This document shows positions 1 through 8,722 of a stretch of 64,000 nt of DNA, in pieces. Position numbers and translations under genes: made by a program. Position 1 is the stretch's first letter; every line of letters starts with the position of its first letter. The DNA lies in assembly GCF_900110835.1 (NCBI RefSeq), contig NZ_FOJG01000002.1:1888979-1952978 (forward strand), in the 5' to 3' direction. Source of the stretch: Chitinophaga arvensicola (GTDB lineage: Bacteria; Bacteroidota; Bacteroidia; Chitinophagales; Chitinophagaceae). The notes under the pieces were generated by a model. That model was not told where the DNA came from and did no database searches. It worked only from the letters and a program-made list of their open reading frames with translations.

Positions 1-63
1 TATTTTCACCTCCGGATACAGCAGGACTGCAGTGGCGGATATTTTGACCGGAAAATTAAAAAT

Positions 64-1575
64 CTACAATTGACCCATTAGCTTCCGGGCTGGCTGATAG
101 TTATTATTCAGTGCAAACACTTTTTGTAAATATTCCCGGGCCTTTTTCTTGTTATGCAACCGGTAATAACCCATTGCCATCTGGTAATATACGAGATAAT
201 ATGGCCGGTGAATATCATCTATCACTTCGCCTCTGCCTGCGAGATAAGTGGAGAGATACTGTAATCCTTCTCTTATTTTATAGTTACTCGTTACAGCAAA
301 TTCGCCGGCGTCGTAATAGACCTCTATGTTACTCACCCCAAACTGGTTGGGAGTATTGGCCAACGCAATACTTTTTTGAACATATGCCCAGGCTACAACC
401 GGATGTTCTTTATAAATATCGAATGCCATGCGCTGGTAAGCATCTGTGAGCAGGAATGGGTCATAGGGTTCATTTCCATGACGGGCGTTGATATCATTGA
501 TCGCTTGCAGATAATACTGTTCCGCTTTCTGCATCCATCCAGCCCTGAAACAAAAACCAGCCAGACGCAGCATTTCGTAAGTCTTCCGTTGCCGGGTATC
601 CAGCTCACGGAGTAAATTGACCAGTATGCCGGTATCCTTTGCTGCCACAGCCTGTTGCAGGAAGCGCGTATACCAGTTGAAATTTCTCACTGTTGAAATT
701 CCATACACATTCTTTACACGTTTCTGCGCCTGTGAATACAACTTCCAGGCATCCATTTCCGGCCCTTCTTCATAATAGGGATCATATTGTTGATAAATAA
801 ATTCCAGTGCGGGCTGAATGGCCATCGTGAGGATATTAGTATGATTACCTCCTGAAATACTATCATATTTTGATATAAAACGGGTGCTGTCGAGGTTGCG
901 GAAATGCGCCAGTAATTCCTGCGCATAGGCCTTCCTTCTTTCCACATCATACTGACCGGTAGCAACATAACAAAAAGTAGTGGTATCATTGAAAAAACGG
1001 ATGGCCTTTTCATCCTGGAGAAACGGTGCAGGCGACGTTACATCAGGCGACGGCCGGGAATAATCCACCCCAACTTTCTCCGGCGCCAGCAGTATATACC
1101 CACGGAATAGCTCCGGTGCGTACTGCAACAGGTAGCTGGCGTAACTGGCTGCATACGAATGCCCCAGATATGTGCGGAAGCTGGAAGTATGGTATTTCTT
1201 TTCAATGGCAGGTATTATTTCATTTTTTATGCAGGCCAACATCTGACGGCCGGCAGGAGTAAGCATCCCCGTTTTATAGGAAAATCCTATTCTGTCCATA
1301 TCAGCCTGAATAGTAACTACCATCGTATTAGGCAACTGATAATTTGCTGCCTGGAAGTAATTCAGCTGGGCTGCGATATAAGCACCTTCTACCATCCCAT
1401 ATTTGAAAGCGTACAGTACCGGCATTTCCGTTGTACCTGCTGTTTCCGGGAGAAATATGTTGTAATGGATACTATCCTTCAATTCATGCGAGAATAGGCA
1501 TTCCCTGATTTCTTTCTGGGAAAATACTGCCATTCCTTTCAGCAGGAGGACAATCGTGATAACAAAGTATTTCAT
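64..1575 (-). CDS. Secreted esterase-D-like alpha/beta hydrolase with TPR-like C-terminus
   Basis: A 503-residue protein with an N-terminal signal peptide (cleavage near the FSQ at residue 20). Residues 35-270 look like the putative esterase (esterase D/enterochelin esterase-like) alpha/beta hydrolase fold. The nucleophile elbow is GHSYA with Ser140, and Asp210 (GQYD) and His245 (GGNH) are the likely remaining triad members. Residues 280-503 are helical, with repeats such as AGWMQKAEQYYLQAI and YYRLHNKKKAREYLQKV that resemble tetratricopeptide repeats. The substrate cannot be told; the family cleaves carboxyl esters, often acyl or siderophore esters. It starts with ATG at 1575 and is monocistronic, 67 bp from the next gene end. 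Confidence 0.8.
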   Translation of the reverse strand: MKYFVITIVLLLKGMAVFSQKEIRECLFSHELKDSIHYNIFLPETAGTTEMPVLYAFKYGMVEGAYIAAQLNYFQAANYQLPNTMVVTIQADMDRIGFSYKTGMLTPAGRQMLACIKNEIIPAIEKKYHTSSFRTYLGHSYAASYASYLLQYAPELFRGYILLAPEKVGVDYSRPSPDVTSPAPFLQDEKAIRFFNDTTTFCYVATGQYDVERRKAYAQELLAHFRNLDSTRFISKYDSISGGNHTNILTMAIQPALEFIYQQYDPYYEEGPEMDAWKLYSQAQKRVKNVYGISTVRNFNWYTRFLQQAVAAKDTGILVNLLRELDTRQRKTYEMLRLAGFCFRAGWMQKAEQYYLQAINDINARHGNEPYDPFLLTDAYQRMAFDIYKEHPVVAWAYVQKSIALANTPNQFGVSNIEVYYDAGEFAVTSNYKIREGLQYLSTYLAGRGEVIDDIHRPYYLVYYQMAMGYYRLHNKKKAREYLQKVFALNNNYQPARKLMGQL

Positions 1576-1642
1576 TACGCCGTTTTATCAGCAAAGGAAA
1601 AGCATCAGGTGAACATAAAATTGTACTTTTCGGACAGGCGTG

Positions 1643-2509
1643 TTACAAAGTTATGGAAGCCGGTTCTGGCAAAAACTCAAATACCAGCCCATTCTCATCC
1701 AACAGGTTTACGTTGTTGAAAAACGTAGAAGGATTATGCCCGGTGAGTTTTTTATAAACTTTCGAAAAATATGCCTGATCAGAAAAATTGCTCCCATACC
1801 CTATTTCTGTCAGACTTCTTCCCGGTGTCAGCAACAGTTTATTTTTCAGGGAATGCCGGAAGCGGGCAATCTTACGGAAAGCTACCGGAGAAATACCTAC
1901 CCTTTTATAAAACAGGCGATGAAAGGAGCGAACGTGCAATTGCATTCCGGCGGCGATATCGGCAATACTGCGTTCCTCTTCAAAATTGCTGAGTTGTTGC
2001 ACAGCCTCTATCAGCAGATCTTCATCAGACAAAGGGTTATACCGTGATAACAGGAAATTTTCAAGCACTGCAACCCGTTCCTCACAGGAATCAGCGTGAT
2101 AAAAGTTTTTCAGGAAACTAACACAGTGATCATCATTGTTCCAGTCCGTAAAAACCTGCGACGTTTGTGCTGCCACTTCTATAAACGACGCCGTGATAAA
2201 GTGATTCAGAGCCGAAGGCTTAAAGGCAATAGTCACCTTATCCAACAGGCCTCTCAAGCGTACCTGTAAGGGTGTATCAAACTTTCCCTGCAGGATCATG
2301 AGATGCTCGTTACGGGTACTTCCTTCCACACAGATCTGATTGTCGGTAATCGTGCAATCTGCATGAAGGTGGATATTGAGCGACTGTAACTCATTGGGAA
2401 AAGAATAGTAAGTACAGTCGAAACCGGCAGTATCCGTCTTCAGAAAATAATAATAGGCGATATGCTTGCGGAGCGCCGGGCTAACCGGGTAAAATACTTC
2501 TACCTTCAT
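1643..2509 (-). CDS. AraC-family transcriptional regulator
   Basis: About 288 residues when started at the ATG at 2509 (MKVEVFYPV). The longer frame reaching 2578 adds an unconvincing leader that overlaps the divergent promoter region. The N-terminal 150 residues are a ligand-sensing domain of the type common in Bacteroidota AraC proteins; the C-terminal ~100 residues carry two helix-turn-helix motifs, the second marked by SLTEIGYGSNFSDQAYFSKVYKKL. It is divergent from the flavoenzyme gene at 2603 with a 93-bp shared intergenic region, so control of that gene and of itself is the natural inference. The effector is unknown. Confidence 0.85.
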   Translation of the reverse strand: MKVEVFYPVSPALRKHIAYYYFLKTDTAGFDCTYYSFPNELQSLNIHLHADCTITDNQICVEGSTRNEHLMILQGKFDTPLQVRLRGLLDKVTIAFKPSALNHFITASFIEVAAQTSQVFTDWNNDDHCVSFLKNFYHADSCEERVAVLENFLLSRYNPLSDEDLLIEAVQQLSNFEEERSIADIAAGMQLHVRSFHRLFYKRVGISPVAFRKIARFRHSLKNKLLLTPGRSLTEIGYGSNFSDQAYFSKVYKKLTGHNPSTFFNNVNLLDENGLVFEFLPEPASITL

Positions 2510-2602
2510 GAGATTCACTGTTGACGTTAAGGTACTTAAAAATAGGGAAAACGTATTGGAATGAAAGTTGAGCGGCAAGCTTACACTCTTTAAACTGAAT
2601 AT

Positions 2603-4087
2603 ATGGAAAAGATCACCCCCAACGATATACGATATTCCGATCTTGCCGGAAAAAGATTCAATAAACGCTTTTCAGGAAAGCCCGAATACATCCGTCTTCC
2701 AACAACAGTAGCAGAAGTTGTGGAGGCAGTACAGGACGCAGTGGATAGTAAACAGCGGCTGGTAGTACGCAGTGGCGGACATTGCCTGGAAGGTTTTGTA
2801 TCAGATCCTGCCGTGCAGGTGCTGATAGATATGTCGCTGATGACAGACATCTTTTTTGATGAAGGGAAATCCGCTTTTTCTGTGGCTGCCGGCGCTACCG
2901 TTGGTGAGATGTACCGCCGGTTGTTCCTGGGTTGGGGAGTGGTACTGCCGGCCGGCGAGCATCCCGGTATCGGTATCGGCGGACATATCTGCGGTGGTGC
3001 GTTTGGCTTCCTTTGCCGGGAATACGGGCTGGCAGCCGATTACCTCTATGCAATAGAACTGGTATATGTCGATGCTTCCGGCAAAGCCAGGGTAGTGATC
3101 GCCACACGGGAAGCAGATGATCCGCACCGGGAACTGTGGTGGGCACATACCGGCGCCGGTGGTGGTAATTTTGGAATCGTGACCCGCTACTGGCTCCGCG
3201 CTGCGGATGCCACCGGGTCCGGTCCGGCAAATGTATTACCCAAAGCACCGGCCACTATTACCACCTTCCGAGTCGGATGGGATTGGAAAGATGTTGACGA
3301 AAGCGCTTTCACCCGGCTCACAAAAAATTTCGGAGCCTGGAGTCAGCAGTACAGCGGCCCGGATTCCCCCTACCTCTCCTTATTCAGCCTGCTTTTCCTG
3401 AACCACCGTAACCTGGGCAGAATAGAGATAAAAGGACTCTGCACGGCAGGCGCTAAAGCCAGGCAGCTCATCAATGAACACCTGGCTGCCATTACAGACC
3501 GCATCAGTATTGCCAGTACACCACAGATGGAGGAAATGCCCTGGCTGCGCTTCGCCCTGAATCCGTTCCCTGAACTATTCCAGCCGGGTTTCGATAACGC
3601 ACTGGCCAAGGTTAAAGATGCCTACTTCCGGCAACCGCTCACTGATAAGCAGATCGCTACAGCCTTTAAATATCTCACGGGTAATGAAAAAGTGGGTGGT
3701 GGCCTTGGTATGGCCACCTATGGCGGTAAAGTAAACACCGTGCCGCCCGATGCCACGGCAACGGCTCAACGCGATGCCATCATGGATGTGGCCTGTAATA
3801 CCGGCTGGGCCGATCCATCCGGCGAAGCCCCCACCCTGGCATGGGTACGGGCGTTTTATAGCGAACTCTTTGAAAACAGTGGTGGTGTACCAGCGCCCAA
3901 TGATCAGACAGATGGCGCCATGATCAATCACCCGGATACCGATCTCGCAGATCCTGAATGGAACAAATCCGGCGTTCCATGGCATACCCTGTATTACAAA
4001 GACAATTACCCGCGCCTCCGCCAGGTGAAGCGGCAATGGGATCCACTGGGAATATTTTATCATGCGTTGTCCATCCGCGAAGCCTGA
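2603..4087 (+). CDS. FAD-dependent oxidoreductase, berberine-bridge-enzyme type
   Basis: A 494-residue flavoenzyme of the FAD_binding_4 plus BBE family. The N-terminal PCMH-type FAD domain holds RSGGH with His60, the usual 8-alpha-histidyl FAD attachment residue. GIGGHICGGAFG with Cys130 matches the second, 6-S-cysteinyl attachment point of bicovalent family members. The C-terminal BBE motif is seen in NYPRLRQVKRQWDPLGIF. Family members oxidise sugars, alkaloids or polyketide intermediates using O2 or another acceptor. There is no signal peptide, so it is predicted to be cytosolic. The AraC gene at 1643-2509 is divergent and likely regulates it. The substrate is unknown. Confidence 0.87.
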   Translation: MEKITPNDIRYSDLAGKRFNKRFSGKPEYIRLPTTVAEVVEAVQDAVDSKQRLVVRSGGHCLEGFVSDPAVQVLIDMSLMTDIFFDEGKSAFSVAAGATVGEMYRRLFLGWGVVLPAGEHPGIGIGGHICGGAFGFLCREYGLAADYLYAIELVYVDASGKARVVIATREADDPHRELWWAHTGAGGGNFGIVTRYWLRAADATGSGPANVLPKAPATITTFRVGWDWKDVDESAFTRLTKNFGAWSQQYSGPDSPYLSLFSLLFLNHRNLGRIEIKGLCTAGAKARQLINEHLAAITDRISIASTPQMEEMPWLRFALNPFPELFQPGFDNALAKVKDAYFRQPLTDKQIATAFKYLTGNEKVGGGLGMATYGGKVNTVPPDATATAQRDAIMDVACNTGWADPSGEAPTLAWVRAFYSELFENSGGVPAPNDQTDGAMINHPDTDLADPEWNKSGVPWHTLYYKDNYPRLRQVKRQWDPLGIFYHALSIREA

Positions 4088-4158
4088 GTGGCTGATTTCA
4101 GGTTGATTATTTCACCTGTAGGGCTTATTCAGAACAAGGCAGATAGCCTCTTCCGGAT

Positions 4159-4198
4159 TTGACGCTTTAAACAAAGTAAATTGACGTTTTAAACAAAA
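4159..4198 (+). promoter_or_regulatory. Tandem direct repeat, probable AraC operator of the SDR gene
   Basis: Two 18-bp copies of TTGACGYTTTAAACAAAR lie at 4159-4176 and 4181-4198, 16 of 18 bases identical, with a 22-bp period (two helical turns). AraC-family activators typically bind such in-phase direct repeats. They end 20 bp upstream of the -7 box at 4219. Confidence 0.6.
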
Positions 4199-4218
4199 CA
4201 GCCTGCCCTCATACATTC

Positions 4219-4226
4219 TACTTTTG
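4219..4226 (+). promoter_or_regulatory. Bacteroidota -7 box for the SDR gene
   Basis: TACTTTTG fits the TAnnTTTG -7 consensus of the Bacteroidota primary sigma factor. No good -33 TTTG is seen at the expected spacing, consistent with activator dependence through the direct repeat upstream. The predicted transcript would have a leader of only about 8 nt. Confidence 0.45.
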
Positions 4227-4239
4227 TTTCATAAAACAT

Positions 4240-5262
4240 ATGAACATGAAAGACAATTATGATGGTAGCTTACAACAGCCCGTTCACTCCGGCTTCAGCG
4301 CCAGTTCCACAGCGGCTGATGTGATAAAAGGAATAGACCTTCACGGCAAAACAGCTGTTGTTACCGGAGGCTATGCAGGTATCGGGCTGGAAACAGTCAG
4401 AATTTTTGCCGAAGCAGGTGCGAAGGTAATTATACCAGCCCGGGACCTGGAAAAGGCCGCCAATAACCTGAAAGGCATCAAAAACGTGATTATTGAACCC
4501 ATGGACCTGATGACGCCGGACACCATTGATGCTTTCGCAAGCAGGTTCCTGGCCCCCCATACCACACTGGAGATACTGGTGAATAATGCGGGGATCATGT
4601 GGGTACCCCTCCGCCGGGATCAACGGGGTTATGAATCCCAGCTGGCGACCAATCACCTCGGACATTTCCAGCTCACTGCTTTACTGTGGCCGGCATTGAA
4701 ACGCGCCGGCAGTGCAAGGGTCGTAAATGTATCGTCCTTCGGCCACCAGATCGCTCCCTTTAATTTTGACGACCCGAACTTTCTTCACCGGGAATATGAA
4801 ACCCTGCAGGGATACGGACAATCCAAAACAGCTAATAACCTTTTTACAGTAGAACTCGATCATCGCGGGAAAGCATTTGGCGTAAGGGCATTTTCTTTAC
4901 ACCCCGGGTCCGTGAATGGTACCGATCTGGGACGTGCCGCACCGATGGCCTTATTCCAGCAAATGGGCACACACGACGAAAAAGGTAATCTCCGCCCGGA
5001 AGTAGCCGCCACCCTGAAAACAGTGGAACAGGGCGCCGCTACCTCCGTATGGTGCGCTACCAGTCCGCAGTTAAACGGCATCGGCGGGGTATATTGTGAA
5101 AATGCAGATGTAGCCGACCTGGATCTGGGAAATATAATACACGATTACTGTGATCCGTCTTCTTTAAGAGGTGTAAAGCCTTATTCTGTTCATCAGGGAG
5201 ATGCAAAAAAATTGTGGACATTAAGCGAAAATATGACGGGCATTTCTTTTCCCGTGAACTGA
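4240..5262 (+). CDS. Short-chain dehydrogenase/reductase (SDR)
   Basis: A 340-residue classical-type SDR. The cofactor motif TGGYAGIG is at residues 42-49, the structural NNAG at 115-118, the catalytic Ser at 165-166 (VVNVSS), and YGQSK supplies Tyr192 and Lys196. About 35 residues precede the Rossmann fold, and the C-terminus is longer than in a typical 250-residue SDR, resembling the retinol-dehydrogenase/WW-oxidoreductase-like group. It is an NAD(P)-dependent alcohol or carbonyl oxidoreductase of unknown substrate. The AraC gene 84 bp downstream and the direct-repeat operator upstream suggest inducible control. Confidence 0.85.
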   Translation: MNMKDNYDGSLQQPVHSGFSASSTAADVIKGIDLHGKTAVVTGGYAGIGLETVRIFAEAGAKVIIPARDLEKAANNLKGIKNVIIEPMDLMTPDTIDAFASRFLAPHTTLEILVNNAGIMWVPLRRDQRGYESQLATNHLGHFQLTALLWPALKRAGSARVVNVSSFGHQIAPFNFDDPNFLHREYETLQGYGQSKTANNLFTVELDHRGKAFGVRAFSLHPGSVNGTDLGRAAPMALFQQMGTHDEKGNLRPEVAATLKTVEQGAATSVWCATSPQLNGIGGVYCENADVADLDLGNIIHDYCDPSSLRGVKPYSVHQGDAKKLWTLSENMTGISFPVN

Positions 5263-5276
5263 GATACCACTGAAGC

Positions 5277-5322
5277 AACAAGCCGGTTATGGCAGGCAAG
5301 CTTTGCCCCGGCTTGTTTTATT
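5277..5322 (+). terminator. Rho-independent terminator after the SDR gene
   Basis: Arms AACAAGCCGG (5277-5286) and CCGGCTTGTT (5308-5317) enclose a smaller hairpin (GGCAA/TTGCC), followed by TTTATTT. It separates the SDR gene from the AraC gene, so the latter probably has its own promoter or relies on read-through. Confidence 0.75.
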
Positions 5323-5346
5323 TCGTACATTCAATCGTTGGCAACT

Positions 5347-6150
5347 ATGGAATTCGTTACAAAATATATCACCCCCGATATCAAACTTTCGGAATTTGAA
5401 GGCAAGTACTTCAAAACAGAAGTACTGTTTGAACACCATATGCTGGTATGGTTTATTTCGGGAGAAACAAAGATTATCCTGGCCGATGCGACTTACGTGT
5501 TCGGAGCGGGCGATATCTTCCTGATTCCCCGTCATCAGCTGGCTACCGTCATTAACTATCCCAAAGATGGCAAACCTCATAAAACTGCGGTAATGCATTT
5601 CACCAAAGAAATGCTCCGCGATTTTTACAGCCGTCATAAAACAGCCGGATCAGTAACGCCACTGCAAAAAGTATATCTCTTCAAAAAACATCCTTTACTG
5701 GAAAGTTGCTTTGCTTCCCTGATCCCTTATTTTGATTTAACGGAAAATCTGCCAACGGATATTGCTGCTATAAAAATTGAAGAAGCCATCAGCATATTAA
5801 GATCAACAGACAAAGATGTTGACGGTTTACTGGCCAATTTTGAAGAGCCGGGCAAAATTGATCTGACCGATTTTATGGAACGGCATTACATGTTCAATAT
5901 GACGATGGAGAAGTTCAGTTACCTCACCGGCAGAAGTGTGGCTACGTTCAGAAGGGATTTCAAACGCAGCTTCCGGACAACACCCCAGAAATGGCTCACC
6001 GAAAAGCGATTGCAGCTGGCGCATTACCTCATAGCGGAAAAGCAGGTGAAACCAACTGATGTTTACCTCGAAGCAGGCTTTGAAAATCTTTCCCATTTCT
6101 CCTACGCATTTAAAAATCACTTCGGCTACCCGCCCAACCACTTAAAATAA
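5347..6150 (+). CDS. AraC-family transcriptional regulator (ExsA-like)
   Basis: A 267-residue protein from the ATG at 5347; a TTG nine bases upstream is the alternative. A cupin-like N-terminal domain (residues ~20-90, including HMLVWFISGETKII and GAGDIFLIPRHQ) precedes a C-terminal double HTH (MTMEKFSYLTGRSVATFRRD and PTDVYLEAGFENLSHFSYAF). It is paralogous to the AraC protein at 38161-38973, sharing the order GKID/YKMDLxxFM, TGRS, FRRDFK/FKRDFQ and GFExLSHFS. Both paralogues lie directly downstream of an oxidoreductase gene, which suggests each controls its neighbour. Confidence 0.85.
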   Translation: MEFVTKYITPDIKLSEFEGKYFKTEVLFEHHMLVWFISGETKIILADATYVFGAGDIFLIPRHQLATVINYPKDGKPHKTAVMHFTKEMLRDFYSRHKTAGSVTPLQKVYLFKKHPLLESCFASLIPYFDLTENLPTDIAAIKIEEAISILRSTDKDVDGLLANFEEPGKIDLTDFMERHYMFNMTMEKFSYLTGRSVATFRRDFKRSFRTTPQKWLTEKRLQLAHYLIAEKQVKPTDVYLEAGFENLSHFSYAFKNHFGYPPNHLK

Positions 6151-6263
6151 CGCCCGCCATAGAAATTCCTGATTGCGTAATTACTTTTCCGGATCAGCAT
6201 AGCTGCCTAAGCCCAAACCTGCCCACCTTTGTGCCAGTTATTACATAAATACAACGCACAACC

Positions 6264-8423
6264 ATGAATCTAACATTGAGGTGTATGTGGCTCCTCTGCT
6301 TAACAGGGCCGGCAGCCTTCGCGCAGCACACCAATAATAAAACAACCGATAGCGATACCTCCAGGTTATTAAAAGAACTGATGGTATACGGCCAGAAACG
6401 TCAGATCGCATCAATCACCAAAACCCCTACCCCACTGATAGATCTGCCCATTTCTGTGCAGCTGATAGATAGAAAACTGATAGAACAACAGCAGATCACC
6501 GATGTGCGGGACGCCATCAAAAACGTAAGCGGCATCACCGTTACCGGTACTTACGGCGACGGCTATGCGATGTTTAACGGTCGTGGTTTCAGCATGAACT
6601 TTAATTCCAACTTCCGTTGGAATGGTATCTTAATGCAAACCACAGGCCGCCTGTATGGCGATAATATAGAAAGAATTGAAATCCTCAAAGGCCCCGCATC
6701 CATACAATATGGAGATGTGGCGCCGGGAGCCGTGATGAATTTCGTTTCGAAGAAACCGCTGGACTATGAATACCGCAGATTTGAACTGAAAGTAGGCGAG
6801 TATGGCTTCGTAAGACCCACCCTGGACCTCAGCGGTGCGTTAACACCCGCTAAAAACCTGCTCTACCGCTTAAATGCTTCGTATGAATCCAGTAATCATT
6901 TTATTGATAAAATAAATGGTAAAAACTACCTGATCGCCCCCAGCATCACCTGGAAAATTATCCCGGCACTGGAATGGAATGTAGAATTAACCGCTAAAAA
7001 TGATAACCGCACTTTTGCCCCGGGGTTAGTATCACCAGATGGTACTTTCGAAGGTTTAAAAAAGATCCCCCGGGGCCTTTTTTTAGGAGAACCTGACAGC
7101 AGGCACCGGTACAATGAAACCAGCGTCTACTCTACGCTGAGTTACAAGATCAGTAACCATTTGTCTATCCGCAATGTATCGTATTACTCCAAAGCACAGG
7201 AACAGGAAGAATCCGTTTTTTTCCCCGATGGCAAAGCGGATGAAAACGGTAATCTGAACAGAACCACCGAATTTTTCCAGACGTTTACCGGTATTGCAGG
7301 TACCACGCTGGACCTGGTCGGCAAATTCTCCACCTTTGGCGTTCATCACGACTTTGTAATAGGTGCCGATTATACCCGCCGGAACTATACCATCTTTTAC
7401 AATGACCCGGTGGAACTGAAACCTTTTAATATGTACCACCCTGTATACGGCGAAAACATATTACCCAAAATTATCGGTTATGATGGAGATCCGGATAAAC
7501 CCAAACAGTTCATCACCAGGTATGGCGCCTATGTACAGGATCAGTTGAAAATGTGGGATGAAAGAATCCATCTCATGCTGGGAGTGCGTTTCAATAAAAC
7601 CATCCAGGGCACAAAATACACCGCTGCCAATCCAACTCCCGCAAATTATAAAGATGATGTAAAGAAACCGCTTTCTCCACGAATTGCATTGCTGGTAAAA
7701 CCGCTGAAAGATTTGTCAGTGTATGCCTCTTACACACAGTCTTACGAACAGAACGGCTGGGATGAACTGACGAATATCATGCTGCAGTCGACCGATGCCA
7801 AACAGATCGAGTTCGGTGCCAAGTCTAATTTATTCAGCGGTAAACTGGGTATCGGGCTCTCCGTTTTCCAGATCGACAAAAAGAATATTGTGGGTTATGT
7901 ATTCGGGCTGGACAGTGCGCCCGACTGGCCCCACCTGGCTTACAACGAGTACTACAAGTGGGCCATGTACCAGGGAGGACATCATCGCAGCCGGGGCGTG
8001 GAGCTGGATATCAATGGAAAAATTACCCCACAGCTGAGCATCAATATTGCAACTTCCTATATCAATGCCACCGTGGTAGAAGATCCGGCATTTAAAAGCG
8101 GTAATCAGCTGGAAGGAAATGCCAAGCAGACCTTCAATATCTGGGCGGATTATGTTCTGGATAAAGGCCGTTTGAAAGGACTGGAGTTCGGCTATGGATT
8201 CTTTTATAAAGGAAAGTTTTATGCTTCTACTCAAAACCTGCCGGATGCGGTAGTAAAAGCTTACTGGAGCATGGATGCCAGTATCGGCTACAGTTACCGC
8301 CAGTTCTTTACCCGGTTGAATGTCTCCAACTTAACCAACAATATCGGGTACCTCGCGAGAAGTGGGCTGTATGAGCCATTGTGGGTCCGCAGATCTACTT
8401 TAAGTATCGGTGTAAAATTCTGA
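6264..8423 (+). CDS. TonB-dependent siderophore receptor
   Basis: A 719-residue outer-membrane receptor with a signal peptide ending near AFAQ (residue 21). The plug domain (residues ~50-165) includes the siderophore-receptor-like DLPISVQLIDRKLI, DAIKNVSGI, GRGFSMNF and IEILKGPASIQYGDVAPGAVMNF. A 22-strand barrel follows, ending in the aromatic-terminal STLSIGVKF expected by the BAM machinery. There is no N-terminal carboxypeptidase-regulatory or STN domain, so transport without sigma signalling is expected. Ferric siderophore uptake is inferred from family; the exact ligand is unknown. A strong terminator follows. Confidence 0.85.
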   Translation: MNLTLRCMWLLCLTGPAAFAQHTNNKTTDSDTSRLLKELMVYGQKRQIASITKTPTPLIDLPISVQLIDRKLIEQQQITDVRDAIKNVSGITVTGTYGDGYAMFNGRGFSMNFNSNFRWNGILMQTTGRLYGDNIERIEILKGPASIQYGDVAPGAVMNFVSKKPLDYEYRRFELKVGEYGFVRPTLDLSGALTPAKNLLYRLNASYESSNHFIDKINGKNYLIAPSITWKIIPALEWNVELTAKNDNRTFAPGLVSPDGTFEGLKKIPRGLFLGEPDSRHRYNETSVYSTLSYKISNHLSIRNVSYYSKAQEQEESVFFPDGKADENGNLNRTTEFFQTFTGIAGTTLDLVGKFSTFGVHHDFVIGADYTRRNYTIFYNDPVELKPFNMYHPVYGENILPKIIGYDGDPDKPKQFITRYGAYVQDQLKMWDERIHLMLGVRFNKTIQGTKYTAANPTPANYKDDVKKPLSPRIALLVKPLKDLSVYASYTQSYEQNGWDELTNIMLQSTDAKQIEFGAKSNLFSGKLGIGLSVFQIDKKNIVGYVFGLDSAPDWPHLAYNEYYKWAMYQGGHHRSRGVELDINGKITPQLSINIATSYINATVVEDPAFKSGNQLEGNAKQTFNIWADYVLDKGRLKGLEFGYGFFYKGKFYASTQNLPDAVVKAYWSMDASIGYSYRQFFTRLNVSNLTNNIGYLARSGLYEPLWVRRSTLSIGVKF

Positions 8424-8442
8424 TACGCAAATCATCATAGCG

Positions 8443-8473
8443 GCCGTCTCCATAAATGGAGGCGGCTTTTTTT
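8443..8473 (+). terminator. Rho-independent terminator after the siderophore receptor
   Basis: GCCGTCTCC (8443-8451), loop ATAAAT, GGAGGCGGC (8458-8466), followed by seven T residues. Confidence 0.88.
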
Positions 8474-8608
8474 ATGGGTGCCAGACTATTCCCCCATCCT
8501 CTGTTCCCGAAAGTAATTCTACCCCAACATTCTTCACCGGTTGATTGTTAAGCTAAAAAGATTTTTTGGAGATGACCACCAATAATACCCAGGGTTTATT
8601 ATATTGTA

Positions 8609-8623
8609 ATAGATTCAGACTAT
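8609..8623 (+). promoter_or_regulatory. OxyR-like palindrome upstream of katG
   Basis: ATAG-N7-CTAT (ATAGATTCAGACTAT) agrees with the OxyR core except at one spacer position. It lies 43 bp upstream of the -7 box, roughly where OxyR activates transcription. The rest of the 299-bp gap between the receptor and katG shows only the terminator, this site and the -7 box. Confidence 0.4.
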
Positions 8624-8666
8624 CTTATTATAAAATCAATTGATTACGTTTATTTCTACATTATCA

Positions 8667-8674
8667 TATTTTTG
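8667..8674 (+). promoter_or_regulatory. -7 box for katG
   Basis: TATTTTTG matches TAnnTTTG exactly and predicts a transcription start near 8681, about 42 nt before the katG ATG. No convincing -33 box is present. Confidence 0.45.
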
Positions 8675-8722
8675 GCATTCTGCATAAGGCAAGTATTCAT
8701 TCAATACCATAAACTCACAAAA

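Noticed and set aside
4088..4140. CAGGT/ACCTG hairpin after the flavoenzyme gene as a terminator
   Set aside because: Only a 5-bp stem with no T-tract; too weak to report.
8672..8722. TTG start 17 codons upstream of the katG ATG
   Set aside because: It overlaps the -7 box at 8667-8674; the ATG at 8723 fits KatG N-termini.
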